A stretch of DNA of 64,000 nt from Psychrobacillus psychrotolerans (GTDB taxonomy: Bacteria; Bacillota; Bacilli; Bacillales_A; Planococcaceae), in the NCBI RefSeq assembly GCF_900115805.1, contig NZ_FOXU01000010.1, positions 1 to 64,000 of the forward strand. Reading direction: 5' to 3'. This document shows, piece after piece, positions 43,540 to 52,307 of this stretch (its first letter is position 1; every line of letters begins with the position of its first letter). A program made the position numbers and the translations under genes. The notes below the pieces were generated by a model that saw nothing but the letters and a program-made list of their open reading frames with translations, was not told the origin of the DNA and made no database searches.

Positions 43540-44052
43540 ATGTATAAGGTATATTTAGTAGGATTTATGGGAAGTGGTAAAAGTGCAATCGGTAGAAGAT
43601 TGAGCTTTTTCTTAAAAATGCCTTATTACGATATGGATAAGGAAATTGTTAGATTACAAAATAGAACAATCCCTGAGATTTTTGAACAAGAAGGCGAAGC
43701 GTACTTTCGAAAAGTAGAGACAGATTTTCTTGAGAATTTCCGAAACGAATCTTGTATCATTTCGACAGGTGGTGGCGTTGCCATGAGCGAAAAAAATATT
43801 GAAGTGATGCGAAGAACTGGGCTTGTATTATATTTAGATGCCACTTTTGAAGATATTTGGATGAGAATTAAAAACGACAAAAATAGACCGATTGTGCAAA
43901 ACAGTACAAAGGAAGAATTAGAAAGATTGTATAGAACGAGGAGATGGTTCTATAAAAAGGCTGCACATATTTCAATTCGAACAGAACATAGACCTCTTAG
44001 ACAAATTACAGAGTATGCAGGATATCAAGTGAATAGGCTTAAAGGCGAATGA
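43540..44052 (+). CDS. aroK: Shikimate kinase
   Basis: The 170-residue enzyme phosphorylates shikimate in aromatic amino acid synthesis. It has Walker A GFMGSGKSAIG, the shikimate-binding DMDKEIV and STGGGVAM, and the lid NRPIV. B. subtilis aroK likewise follows comG. It has its own promoter and a weak ribosome-binding site GAGTTGGTG. Confidence 0.92.
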   Translation: MYKVYLVGFMGSGKSAIGRRLSFFLKMPYYDMDKEIVRLQNRTIPEIFEQEGEAYFRKVETDFLENFRNESCIISTGGGVAMSEKNIEVMRRTGLVLYLDATFEDIWMRIKNDKNRPIVQNSTKEELERLYRTRRWFYKKAAHISIRTEHRPLRQITEYAGYQVNRLKGE

Positions 44053-44149
44053 AATCTTAATAATATCCTAGTAATGTTCGTGTTTTACTAATTTTATCAA
44101 AAAGTATTGCTTCTGAATTACTTGAATGTTAGGATATAGACAAAGAGTG

Positions 44150-44342
44150 AGTTATACAGATATCGCGGATGATTATATGGGGAGAGAACGTACTAGCTGC
44201 GTCGCCGAAGGAGCAAGTAATGAAAATTATGAATCTCTCAGGCAAAAGAACTCGTATAGGACGCAACTCTGGAGAGCGCTTTCGTTTATCCTACGTAAAG
44301 CCACCAAAGAGGAAAGCCATTTTTGGTAAACTTTCAGGTCCC
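44150..44342 (+). ncRNA. Tandem glycine riboswitch
   Basis: Two successive glycine aptamers are visible: GGGAGAGAAC ... GCCGAAGGAGCAA ... AATCTCTCAGGCAAAAGAAC, then GGACGCAACTCTGGAGAG ... GCCACCAAAGAGGAAAGCC ... AAACTTTCAGGTCCCAGGACAGAG. These conserved pieces and the location before gcvT identify the class. Glycine should switch the operon on. The limits are approximate. Confidence 0.9.
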
Positions 44343-44390
44343 AGGACAGAGAACCCTTGTTTTTCCAAAGGGGTTTTTCTGTCCTTTTTT
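44343..44390 (+). terminator. Riboswitch-controlled terminator before gcvT
   Basis: AGGACAGA pairs with TCTGTCCT around inner AACCCCTT/AAGGGGTT-like arms, followed by TTTTTT. It overlaps the end of the second aptamer (CAGGTCCCAGGACAGAG), the usual antitermination layout. Confidence 0.85.
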
Positions 44391-44418
44391 GTATGGAAAT
44401 GTGAAGGAGGAGATTATT

Positions 44419-45522
44419 TTGGCAGAACAGTTGAAACGAACACCTTTATTTGATGTATATGCAAATTACGGAGGAAAGACGATTGACTTTGGAGGTTGGG
44501 AGTTACCAGTACAATTCTCTAGCATTAAGGCGGAGCACGAGGCAGTGAGAACGAAAGCGGGATTGTTTGATGTTTCTCATATGGGTGAAATTATCTTAAC
44601 GGGCACAGATAGTGAAGAATATCTTCAAAAGATTATGACGAATGATGTCTCCAAATTAGTAAAAGGCCAGGCTCAATACACAGCTATGTGTTATAAGGAC
44701 GGCGGAATAGTCGACGATTTGTTAATTTACAAAATGGATGACAATCATTATCTTCTAGTTGTAAATGCTGGGAATATTGAAAAAGATTTTAACTGGATGC
44801 AGGAAAATGCTTCAGGTGATGTAACATTAGTAAATAAATCAGAAGATTATGGTTTACTTGCTTTACAAGGTCCGTCAGCGCAAGGCATTTTACAAAAGCT
44901 GACTACTCAAAATTTAGACGAAATAGGATTCTTCCGTTTTGCAAATAATGTCGATGTCGCGGGTAAAGATGTAATTGTGTCTCGAACTGGCTATACAGGC
45001 GAAGATGGATTTGAACTATATGCATCTGCAAAAGATTTAACAGACCTATGGAGTAGTATTTTAGATGCTGGAACCGAAGAAGGTATATTACCCTGTGGTT
45101 TAGGTGCGCGTGATACTTTACGTTTTGAAGCCTGTTTACCACTGTATGGTCAAGAACTGACAAAAGATATTTCACCACTTGAAGCTAATATCGGTTTTGT
45201 TGTGAAACTTAAAAAAGAACAAGACTTCAATGGTAAATCCATATTGCTTGAACAAAAAGAGAACGGTGTACAAAGGAAGAGTATTGGAATCGAAATGATA
45301 GATAAAGGAATTCCTCGTACGGGATATCCAGTATTTGTAGATAATAAGCAAATTGGTCATGTAACATCTGGTACACAATCACCTACATTGAAGAAAAATA
45401 TTGGTTTAGCTTTAATTAACGCAACATTTGCTGAACTTGGGCAAGAGGTCGAAATTGAGATAAGAAATAAACGATTAAAAGCAATTACAATAGCAACTCC
45501 GTTTTATAAAAGAGAAAAATAA
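44419..45522 (+). CDS. gcvT: Glycine cleavage T protein
   Basis: The 367-residue aminomethyltransferase transfers the methylene group to THF. It has [44 protein letters not shown] and [13 protein letters not shown]. The start is TTG 44419 behind AAGGAGGAG; longer frames upstream run through the riboswitch terminator. It is the first gene of the gcv operon. Confidence 0.95.
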   Translation: MAEQLKRTPLFDVYANYGGKTIDFGGWELPVQFSSIKAEHEAVRTKAGLFDVSHMGEIILTGTDSEEYLQKIMTNDVSKLVKGQAQYTAMCYKDGGIVDDLLIYKMDDNHYLLVVNAGNIEKDFNWMQENASGDVTLVNKSEDYGLLALQGPSAQGILQKLTTQNLDEIGFFRFANNVDVAGKDVIVSRTGYTGEDGFELYASAKDLTDLWSSILDAGTEEGILPCGLGARDTLRFEACLPLYGQELTKDISPLEANIGFVVKLKKEQDFNGKSILLEQKENGVQRKSIGIEMIDKGIPRTGYPVFVDNKQIGHVTSGTQSPTLKKNIGLALINATFAELGQEVEIEIRNKRLKAITIATPFYKREK

Positions 45523-45546
45523 GACTTAGAAAGAGGTTGTACATTG

Positions 45547-46893
45547 ATGAAGCATCGTTATTTACCAATGACTGAGCAAGATCAAAAAGAAATGTTAGAT
45601 GTAATTGGCATTTCTGCAATTGATGAATTGTTTGCAGACATTCCTGAAAAAGTTCGTTTTAAAGGTGAGTACAATATTAAACCTGCAAAAGCAGAATCTG
45701 CTCTATTGAAAGAATTGAGCCAGCTTGCTGCAAAAAATGCTGACAGTAAACAATATGCTTCCTTTTTAGGTGCTGGTGTTTATGATCATTTCAAGCCAAT
45801 TATTGTAGATCATGTTATTTCTAGATCAGAGTTTTATACTGCCTATACTCCGTATCAACCTGAAATCTCTCAAGGTGAACTTCAAGCAATTTTTGAATTT
45901 CAAACGATGATTTGTGAACTAACAGGAATGGACCTTGCGAATTCTTCTATGTATGACGGTGGTACGGCACTAGCAGAAGCGGGCAACCTTGCTGCAGCTC
46001 ATACGCGTCGCAAAAAGCTACTCGTATCAGAAGCAACACACCCAGAATATATAGATGTGGTGAAGGTGTATGCAAAAGGACAAAATATTGAAGTAGTTAC
46101 AGTGCCAATGAAAGATGGAGTAACTGATTTGATAAAATTAGAAGAATTAGTAGATGAGGATACTGCTGGAGTAATGGTTCAATATCCTAATTTCTTTGGA
46201 CAAATAGAGGATTTAGCAAAAGTAGAGCAATTAACCCATGCGCAAAATGCCTTGTTCATTGTTTCGGCCAATCCGTTAGCGCTTGGTGTCTTAACACCCC
46301 CCGGTAAATTTGGAGCAGATATTACAGTTGGAGATGCGCAAGTATTCGGGATTTCCGAAGCTTTTGGTGGTCCACACTGTGGGTTCTTTGCAGTAAGCAC
46401 TAAGCTTATGCGTAAAGTTCCAGGTCGTTTAGTAGGTGAAACAACAGATGAGGAAGGTCGTCGTGGTTATGTACTAACTTTACAGGCCCGCGAACAGCAT
46501 ATCCGCCGCGATAAAGCTACATCCAATATTTGTTCAAATCAGGCATTAAACGCACTTGCAGCTTCCGTTGCGATGACAGCACTTGGTAAAAAAGGTGTTA
46601 AAGAAATGGCAACTCAAAATATTGTAAAAACACATTATGCAAAACAATCCTTTGAAAAAGCAGGATTCGAAGTGCCGTATCAAGGTGCGCATTTTAACGA
46701 AATTGTTGTAAAAGTAAATGGTTCCGTGGCAGATGCAAATAAAGTACTTCTTGAAAAAGGAATGATCGGTGGATTTGATCTAGGACGAGTGAACGCAGAT
46801 CTTAAAAACCATGTATTAATTGCTGTTACAGAGCAGCGTACGAAAGAAGAAATAGATGCACTCGTGCAAGAAATGGGGGCTCTTCATGCATAA
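45547..46893 (+). CDS. gcvPA: Glycine dehydrogenase subunit 1
   Basis: The 448-residue protein is the N-terminal half of glycine decarboxylase in Gram-positive bacteria, pairing with Gcv[19 protein letters not shown] and [15 protein letters not shown] are typical. ATG 45547, 10 bases after AGAGG, fits the usual 448-residue product better than the TTG one codon earlier. Confidence 0.94.
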   Translation: MKHRYLPMTEQDQKEMLDVIGISAIDELFADIPEKVRFKGEYNIKPAKAESALLKELSQLAAKNADSKQYASFLGAGVYDHFKPIIVDHVISRSEFYTAYTPYQPEISQGELQAIFEFQTMICELTGMDLANSSMYDGGTALAEAGNLAAAHTRRKKLLVSEATHPEYIDVVKVYAKGQNIEVVTVPMKDGVTDLIKLEELVDEDTAGVMVQYPNFFGQIEDLAKVEQLTHAQNALFIVSANPLALGVLTPPGKFGADITVGDAQVFGISEAFGGPHCGFFAVSTKLMRKVPGRLVGETTDEEGRRGYVLTLQAREQHIRRDKATSNICSNQALNALAASVAMTALGKKGVKEMATQNIVKTHYAKQSFEKAGFEVPYQGAHFNEIVVKVNGSVADANKVLLEKGMIGGFDLGRVNADLKNHVLIAVTEQRTKEEIDALVQEMGALHA

Positions 46894-48346
46894 AGATAAT
46901 CAACCACTAATTTTTGAAATTACGAAAGAGGGTCGTGTAGGTTATAACCTACCTGAACTAGATGTACCTGAGGTAGATTTATCAACTCTATTACCAGAAG
47001 GTATGCAGCGCGTGGAAGAAGCTGAATTGCCGGAAGTATCCGAACTAGATATTATGCGTCATTATACGGCTTTATCTAACCGAAATCATGGGGTGGATAC
47101 AGGATTCTATCCGCTTGGTTCTTGTACGATGAAGTATAATCCCAAAATTAACGAATCAGTTGCACGTTTCCCTGGGTTTGCGAATATTCATCCATTACAA
47201 GATGAGGCTTCTGTTCAAGGCGCAATGGAGTTAATGTACGATCTTCAGGAACATTTGATCGAAATCACTGGGATGGATGAAGTGACACTTCAACCAGCTG
47301 CAGGTGCACATGGAGAATGGACTGCGCTCATGATGATTCGTGCCTTCCATGAAGCAAATGGGGATACCCAGCGTACAAAAGTAATTGTACCTGACTCAGC
47401 GCATGGAACGAATCCTGCTTCCGCAACAGTTGCAGGTTTCGAAACGATTACCGTCAAATCAAATGAGGAAGGCTTAGTAGATTTGGAAGATTTACGTCGT
47501 GTAGTAGGTCCAGATACTGCTGCGTTGATGTTAACTAATCCTAATACATTAGGTTTATTCGAAGAAACAATATTAGAATTAGCAGAGATTATCCACGGTG
47601 TGGGTGGTAAATTGTATTATGACGGTGCAAACTTAAATGCCGTTATGTCAAAAGCACGTCCTGGAGATATGGGCTTTGACTGTGTTCACTTAAACTTGCA
47701 TAAAACTTTCACAGGTCCACATGGCGGCGGAGGTCCTGGTTCAGGTCCAGTTGGAGTTAAGGCTGATTTAATACCGTTCTTACCAAGCCCGGTACTGGTA
47801 AAAGAGGATGACAAATATACATTTGACTATAACCGTCCGCAAACAATTGGAAGAGTTAAACCATTCTACGGAAACTTCGGTATAAATGTTCGTGCCTATA
47901 CGTATATTCGTTCAATGGGTCCTGATGGTCTTAAAGCTGTAACAGAGTACGCTGTATTGAATGCAAACTATATGATGAGACGATTAGAGGGACATTTCGA
48001 TCTTCCTTATAACCGCCATTGTAAGCATGAATTCGTACTAAGTGGTCGTCGCCAAAAGAAACTGGGCGTTCGTACGCTAGATATGGCCAAACGTTTGCTT
48101 GACTTTGGTTATCATCCACCTACAATCTACTTCCCATTGAATGTAGAAGAGGGTATGATGATCGAGCCAACAGAAACGGAGTCAAAAGAAACTTTGGATG
48201 CATTCTGTGATGCAATGATTCAAATTGCCAAAGAAGTAGAAGAAAATCCAGAAATCGTTCAAAATGCTCCTCATACTACAGTTATTAACCGTTTAGATGA
48301 AACAAAAGCTGCGCGTAAGCCGGTATTAAGATATATAAAAGCATAA
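46886..48346 (+). CDS. gcvPB: Glycine dehydrogenase subunit 2
   Basis: The 486-residue subunit carries the PLP Lys in [18 protein letters not shown]. It also has [16 protein letters not shown] 46886 overlaps the gcvPA stop by 8 bases. The H protein is not here and must be encoded elsewhere. Confidence 0.95.
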   Translation: MHKDNQPLIFEITKEGRVGYNLPELDVPEVDLSTLLPEGMQRVEEAELPEVSELDIMRHYTALSNRNHGVDTGFYPLGSCTMKYNPKINESVARFPGFANIHPLQDEASVQGAMELMYDLQEHLIEITGMDEVTLQPAAGAHGEWTALMMIRAFHEANGDTQRTKVIVPDSAHGTNPASATVAGFETITVKSNEEGLVDLEDLRRVVGPDTAALMLTNPNTLGLFEETILELAEIIHGVGGKLYYDGANLNAVMSKARPGDMGFDCVHLNLHKTFTGPHGGGGPGSGPVGVKADLIPFLPSPVLVKEDDKYTFDYNRPQTIGRVKPFYGNFGINVRAYTYIRSMGPDGLKAVTEYAVLNANYMMRRLEGHFDLPYNRHCKHEFVLSGRRQKKLGVRTLDMAKRLLDFGYHPPTIYFPLNVEEGMMIEPTETESKETLDAFCDAMIQIAKEVEENPEIVQNAPHTTVINRLDETKAARKPVLRYIKA

Positions 48347-48352
48347 AAGAAA

Positions 48353-48384
48353 AAGGGTGTGATTCTTCCAGGATCACACCCTTT
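48353..48384 (+). terminator. Terminator of the gcv operon, copy 1
   Basis: AAAGGGTGTGAT and ATCACACCCTTT form a perfect stem around TCTTCCAGG. The same sequence recurs at 48736. Confidence 0.88.
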
Positions 48385-48424
48385 CAGACTGTAGATAAAC
48401 TTAATTTTAGATGTATAGAGTTGC

Positions 48425-48640
48425 ATATTAAACTCGGCAATGCTCACCACTTCGCTTTCCGTGGGCTTGGCTTCAGCCTCCTCGTCACTACGAAAAACAT
48501 ATGCTCCTGCGGTTACTCGTCGCAAAGACATTGGTCAAACAAAGTTCGACCAATGTCTTTCCTGCGGGGTCTTCAGCTCAAGCTATTCCCACAGGAGTCT
48601 TCGTGGTGGACCTTGCCTTATATACAGTTCCAATAGAGTA
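48425..48640 (-). repeat. GC-rich dispersed repeat, copy 4 (longest)
   Basis: CGCTTTCCGTGGGC, TTCAGCCTCCTCG, CCTGCGGGGTCTTC and TTCCCACAGGAG are the reverse-strand forms of the blocks of copy 1. An inner perfect hairpin ACATTGGTC/GACCAATGT lies at 48527-48558. Overlapping open frames have no ribosome-binding sites. Confidence 0.65.
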
Positions 48641-48735
48641 TGCAATATCTTACTTTTAATAGGATGAATAAAACCCTTATGAATATTTATTACTATTCAT
48701 AACCGTTTATAAAAATACCTTTGTCGTCAAACTGA

Positions 48736-48768
48736 AAGGGTGTGATTCTTCCAGGATCACACCCTTTT
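48736..48768 (+). terminator. Duplicate of the gcv terminator
   Basis: It has the identical stem, loop and T-run sequence as 48353-48384, 382 bases downstream, with no gene in front of it. Confidence 0.8.
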
Positions 48769-48921
48769 AGTTGTATCTATTAGTACTTTCAATTGCTGAT
48801 AAAACACTTAATATGTTTCTAACTATCACACCCAACCTATATTGAGTCCGGCTTTTCTTTTCGAGCATGTAAACATATTCCTTTGAAGGACAAACTACTC
48901 TATTAAAATATAAAATTCTTA
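48769..48921. other. Gene-free stretch between duplicate terminator and pnuC promoter
   Basis: I see neither coding sequence nor a recognisable RNA here. A short ATCACACCCAACC piece at 48825 echoes the terminator stem. Confidence 0.4.
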
Positions 48922-48984
48922 TTGTAACTTTATATCCATATACGTATACTATGACTGTAAACTAAAAACTTTACAGGTGTAAAG
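48922..48984 (+). promoter_or_regulatory. pnuC: pnuC promoter with operator-like palindrome
   Basis: TTGTAA (48922-48927) and TATACT (48945-48950) are 17 bases apart. About 12 bases after the expected start point lies the perfect palindrome CTTTACAGGTGTAAAG (48969-48984), extended by ACAACT. It resembles, in the ACAGGTGT-GACA part, operators of the niacin regulator NiaR, which controls NAD genes in Bacillus. The regulator assignment is tentative. Confidence 0.5.
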
Positions 48985-49241
48985 ACAACTATGTTTGATT
49001 AGTAATGACAGAAAACGAAAGGCTCAACTTCTGAGGGTAGTTGGGTTCAGTTTATGTTCATGTTGGTCCTAATCGACGTTGGTATCTCTTATTCTTTATT
49101 TAAGTTCTAGTATTGGGTTATTGCTAGAGAAAGAAGAGTATGCTTGCTTTTTAGCCTATAAAGGATTAGTTTCGCTTCCGAGTATTCTACGACTTTTACA
49201 AGTAGGTATCAGAGGAAAATTTAAACTTTTTGGAGGGTACG
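48985..49241 (+). other. Long pnuC leader RNA
   Basis: About 260 bases of leader follow the palindrome. CAACTTCTGAGGGTAGTTG (about 49025) can form a small hairpin. I could not match it to any known riboswitch class (not TPP, FMN or preQ1 by motif). A short open frame at 49079 has no good ribosome-binding site. Confidence 0.35.
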
Positions 49242-49964
49242 ATGAAAAACTGGACGAAATTTGAGCTAGGTTGGCTAGGAGTCTTTACTTTAGTAAATAT
49301 TTATTTATTTTTTGCATGGGGTGACTCGTTGCTGGGTTTGATTAGCTCTCTGACAGGGATGCTATGCGTTGTTCTAGTAGCAAAAGGTAAAATCAGTAAT
49401 TATTACTTTGGGATTGTCCAAACTGGAACATATGCATACATATCCTATACATACGGATTATATGGAGAAGCGATGTTAAATGGATTGTTTTACTTTCCGT
49501 TGCAGTTTGTTGGAATTTACTTGTGGAATAAAAATAAAGTTGATCAGTCAACAACTGGAGAGGATGTTAAAGTAAAGACTTTAACCAAAATACAGTGGAT
49601 GCAGTTAATTGTAATTGCTGTTATAACTTCGGTTCTTTATGCATACTTCCTGCATCTAATTGGAGGGCAACAAGTAAGAATTGATTCAGTTGCTGTCGTG
49701 TTATCCATTATTGCTCAAATTTTGATGATTAAACGATATGCGGAACAGTGGGTGTTGTGGATTGTCGTCAACGGATTATCCATTGTATTATGGGCTATTA
49801 CATTATTGCAATCAGGTGGAAACGATTGGTCGATGTTAGTGATGTGGACCGCATTTCTCGTTAACTCAATATACGGATATGTAAATTGGATAAAAATGAG
49901 CAAAGAACAAGACGACGTGGGGGGATTAATGGAAAGCGAAAGCAAACTTATATTGGAGGGGTAA
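49242..49964 (+). CDS. pnuC: Nicotinamide riboside-type transporter PnuC
   Basis: The 240-residue protein has about seven membrane segments and the PnuC core: NYYFGIVQTGTYAYISY, YFPLQFVGIYLWNK and EQWVLWIVVNGLSIVLW. PnuC carriers take up nicotinamide riboside; related PnuT and PnuX take thiamine or riboflavin. No vitamin riboswitch is recognised, so nicotinamide riboside is the best guess. The start at ATG 49242 follows TTGGAGGG. The polar C-terminal 30 residues are cytosolic. Confidence 0.85.
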   Translation: MKNWTKFELGWLGVFTLVNIYLFFAWGDSLLGLISSLTGMLCVVLVAKGKISNYYFGIVQTGTYAYISYTYGLYGEAMLNGLFYFPLQFVGIYLWNKNKVDQSTTGEDVKVKTLTKIQWMQLIVIAVITSVLYAYFLHLIGGQQVRIDSVAVVLSIIAQILMIKRYAEQWVLWIVVNGLSIVLWAITLLQSGGNDWSMLVMWTAFLVNSIYGYVNWIKMSKEQDDVGGLMESESKLILEG

Positions 49965-49978
49965 TATTATTCATCATA

Positions 49979-50015
49979 AAAAGGCTTGTCAATTAATAAT
50001 TGGCAAGCTTTTTTA
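49979..50015. terminator. Terminator of pnuC / DUF2809 gene
   Basis: AAAGGCTTGTCAATTA and ATTGGCAAGCTTT pair with A- and T-runs on both sides. Confidence 0.8.
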
Positions 50016-50057
50016 GGTTATCCTAAAAACTTTTCAGCACCTTTAATCGGGGTATAC

Positions 50058-50471
50058 CTAGTGTTTTTGAGCAATAATAGGATAAATCCATTTATCCACT
50101 ACAAAAGCTATAACAATACCAATACAATACCGTAGTAGATCTTTTCCAAGAAAACCTTTACCGAGTATTAGAGCACCCAGCAAAGTATCACGTATTGTAT
50201 TAATCCAATTTGCTTGATACAGCTGACTAAATTCAACTATAAAACAAAAAATAACACTTAGATATAATGCTACATACTTACTTCTGTGTACAAAGAAAAA
50301 ACGAAAAAGAAAATACACCATCATTGCCCATACTGTATCACCGGCATGACTTTGGATGAAAGGAGGCAACGTATTAAAATATCTACTACTCAACCCAAGG
50401 GCAATAGTGAGTATAACCGCAATTACGTAAAAAATCCTTTTCGGTTCATTGGTAAAATGCAAATTTATCAC
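50058..50471 (-). CDS. DUF2809 membrane protein
   Basis: The 137-residue protein has about four membrane segments and the DUF2809 core: AGDTVWAMMVYFLFRFFF, FCFIVEFSQLYQANWINTIRDT and LGALILGKGFLGKDLLRY. The family has unknown function, with a VanZ-like look. It starts at GTG 50471, 11 bases after the AAA ATPase gene, so the two are probably cotranscribed. Confidence 0.75.
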   Translation of the reverse strand: MINLHFTNEPKRIFYVIAVILTIALGLSSRYFNTLPPFIQSHAGDTVWAMMVYFLFRFFFVHRSKYVALYLSVIFCFIVEFSQLYQANWINTIRDTLLGALILGKGFLGKDLLRYCIGIVIAFVVDKWIYPIIAQKH

Positions 50472-50482
50472 TCAGTTCTTCA

Positions 50483-51757
50483 TTAGTAGTTAAATCCAAT
50501 AGAGTTTTCATCATTTTCCCAGTTGTTTTTATTTGATCGATTATTTTGCTTTGTTAGTTCTTCTATTCTCTTCTCGTAATCCAAGTTCCCATCATAGTGC
50601 CAGTTTAGCGCAACGGACATATATAGTTCGTTTAACTGGGACATAGACAGCCCTTTAGAAAGCTTGGCCATCTCTTTCACTTGGTCGTCAGAGAGTATTC
50701 CTTTGATATCTAGTTTGCGTAAATAATCTTGTCGTACTTTTGCTGTTGGAGAAGGAATTTCATACGCTCGGTCAAAACGACCAGCACGGTTAATAAGCGC
50801 AGGATCAATTTTTTGAGGGTAATTGGTTGTCCCTATGATAAATAGTCCTTCTCTGGATTGGGCACCGTCTAGGGTGTTTAAAAAGACTGAACGAGTATAT
50901 TCAGGCATGGAATCTATATCTTCAATAACTAAAATAGCAGGTGCTAGTCTTGTCACAATACCAAATACTTCTTGGATGGAATGACTACCCGTAAACTCTG
51001 TAATCTGCCAATAGACAACCGGAGCTTTCGTTGATCCAGTAATTGACTTTACTAAAGTTGTTTTACCATTACCAGGGGAGCCATAAAGAAGAATACCTCG
51101 CTTGTAGGGAAGTCCATATTCTTTAAAGAAATACCCATCTTGTTTAAAAAACTCATCAATGGAACGAAAAATATCTTGTTTAATACTTTGAGCTAGAAGG
51201 ACATCGTCTCTACCCACAGCTGCCTGCTCTCCATAATTTCTCCGTTGGACACCATTTTCTGTATCCACCAGATAAGTTACAGACTGCATTAACAATTGTC
51301 TTAGCTTTTCGTTAATTTCTTGTAAGAAACTCAAGGCTTGATCTACGGAAGTTGAAAAAAACTGATATTCTGGCCAGGTATTTCCTCCAGAATAGTTAAA
51401 TGCAAGAGTTAAGGCCACATTATATTGTGGAAAGAAAATAAGATTGTTTTCAAATGTTTCTACAACTTCTAATTTATTCTCAAAGCTTAATGGAGACTTA
51501 CTAGAAATCTTACGCTGAGCCTTTGCTTCGAAAATAGAACATAGCACTTCGTATGGAAGTAAGCCTTTTTCCATCATATCTAACAAATTTCCCTCCAGTT
51601 GAAGAATGGAGTCGCCAATATCAATTACTTGCCAATCTCCTGTTGCCCGTTCATTCAACGTAGCAATAATTCGTCTTGAAACAATAGCAAAATCATCATA
51701 ATTTGGGTGAGTGATTCTAAAATCTTCTAAATGAGAAAACAAAATGTGTTTTTGCAT
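50483..51757 (-). CDS. AAA ATPase of BCS1/FtsH-like type
   Basis: The 424-residue protein has an unrecognised N-terminal region (1-215) and an AAA module: Walker A YGSPGNGKTT (225-234), Walker B LVIEDID with Glu-Asp order, sensor IIGTTN and arginine fingers NRAGRFDR. No membrane segment, protease or nuclease domain is seen. N-terminal part with LAFNYSGGNTWPEYQFFS is not recognised. ATG 51757 follows CTGGAGGG. It may remodel a protein; the substrate is unknown. Confidence 0.78.
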   Translation of the reverse strand: MQKHILFSHLEDFRITHPNYDDFAIVSRRIIATLNERATGDWQVIDIGDSILQLEGNLLDMMEKGLLPYEVLCSIFEAKAQRKISSKSPLSFENKLEVVETFENNLIFFPQYNVALTLAFNYSGGNTWPEYQFFSTSVDQALSFLQEINEKLRQLLMQSVTYLVDTENGVQRRNYGEQAAVGRDDVLLAQSIKQDIFRSIDEFFKQDGYFFKEYGLPYKRGILLYGSPGNGKTTLVKSITGSTKAPVVYWQITEFTGSHSIQEVFGIVTRLAPAILVIEDIDSMPEYTRSVFLNTLDGAQSREGLFIIGTTNYPQKIDPALINRAGRFDRAYEIPSPTAKVRQDYLRKLDIKGILSDDQVKEMAKLSKGLSMSQLNELYMSVALNWHYDGNLDYEKRIEELTKQNNRSNKNNWENDENSIGFNY

Positions 51758-51786
51758 CTAAACCCTCCAGATTGTGTGGATGAAAG

Positions 51787-51817
51787 AAAAAAGGTTCCTC
51801 TGTTTAGAAGAACCTTA
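51787..51817 (-). terminator. Terminator of yqhL
   Basis: AAGGTTC and GAACCTT form the outer stem; on the minus strand a T-run follows. Confidence 0.75.
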
Positions 51818-51821
51818 TGTA

Positions 51822-52205
51822 TTACTTAGATTTAACTTTACCTGTCCAAGCTTTGAACCCACCTTGGAGCTGGAATAACTGTGTATATCCTTTTTTCTTT
51901 AAAAACATTGCTGCACGCGCACTTCTTGCACCACTTTGATCATACAAGTACACGGGCTTGTCTGGACGAATTTCTTTATAACGCTGACGAAATTGAGTAG
52001 AAGGAACATTTCTTGCTCCTAAAATATGTCCACCATCAAATTCTTTTGGTTCACGCACATCAATAAGCTGTGCTTTACGGTAACCCTCAATAAATTGTTC
52101 TTGCGTGAGATTGGTTACAGTTTTCTTTAAACGATATGCCGAGATTCCAGCATAGACTAAAAAGGCAACAAGTATAGCGATAACGAAGTACAATAATTCT
52201 AACAC
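51822..52205 (-). CDS. yqhL: Rhodanese-like protein with Asp for catalytic Cys
   Basis: The 127-residue protein has an N-terminal membrane anchor (LYFVIAILVAFLVYAGI) and a rhodanese domain: LIDVREPKEFDGGHILGARN and YLYDQSGARSARAA. The active-site loop normally reads C-x-x-G-x-R-S, but here Asp (residue 89) replaces Cys. Sulfur transfer by the usual persulfide is therefore not possible. B. subtilis yqhL is at the same place beside lipM. GTG 52205 follows GAGGGG. Confidence 0.85.
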   Translation of the reverse strand: MLELLYFVIAILVAFLVYAGISAYRLKKTVTNLTQEQFIEGYRKAQLIDVREPKEFDGGHILGARNVPSTQFRQRYKEIRPDKPVYLYDQSGARSARAAMFLKKKGYTQLFQLQGGFKAWTGKVKSK

Positions 52206-52307
52206 GGTCTTTCCCCTCTCTATGTTTCCTATTCATTATAAAAGAAGTGCTAGATACAATTCAATCTATTTGATAAAATGATACACGTTGTGAAGGGAGA
52301 GATTAAG

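Noticed and set aside
48421-48667. Overlapping open frames in several registers around 48.5 kb
   Set aside because: They follow from the GC-rich repeat, which has few stop codons. None has a start signal and they conflict with each other.
48985-49241. TPP or FMN riboswitch before pnuC (would make it PnuT or PnuX)
   Set aside because: A CTGAGGG piece looks a little like the TPP CTGAGA box, but none of the other conserved TPP parts is present.
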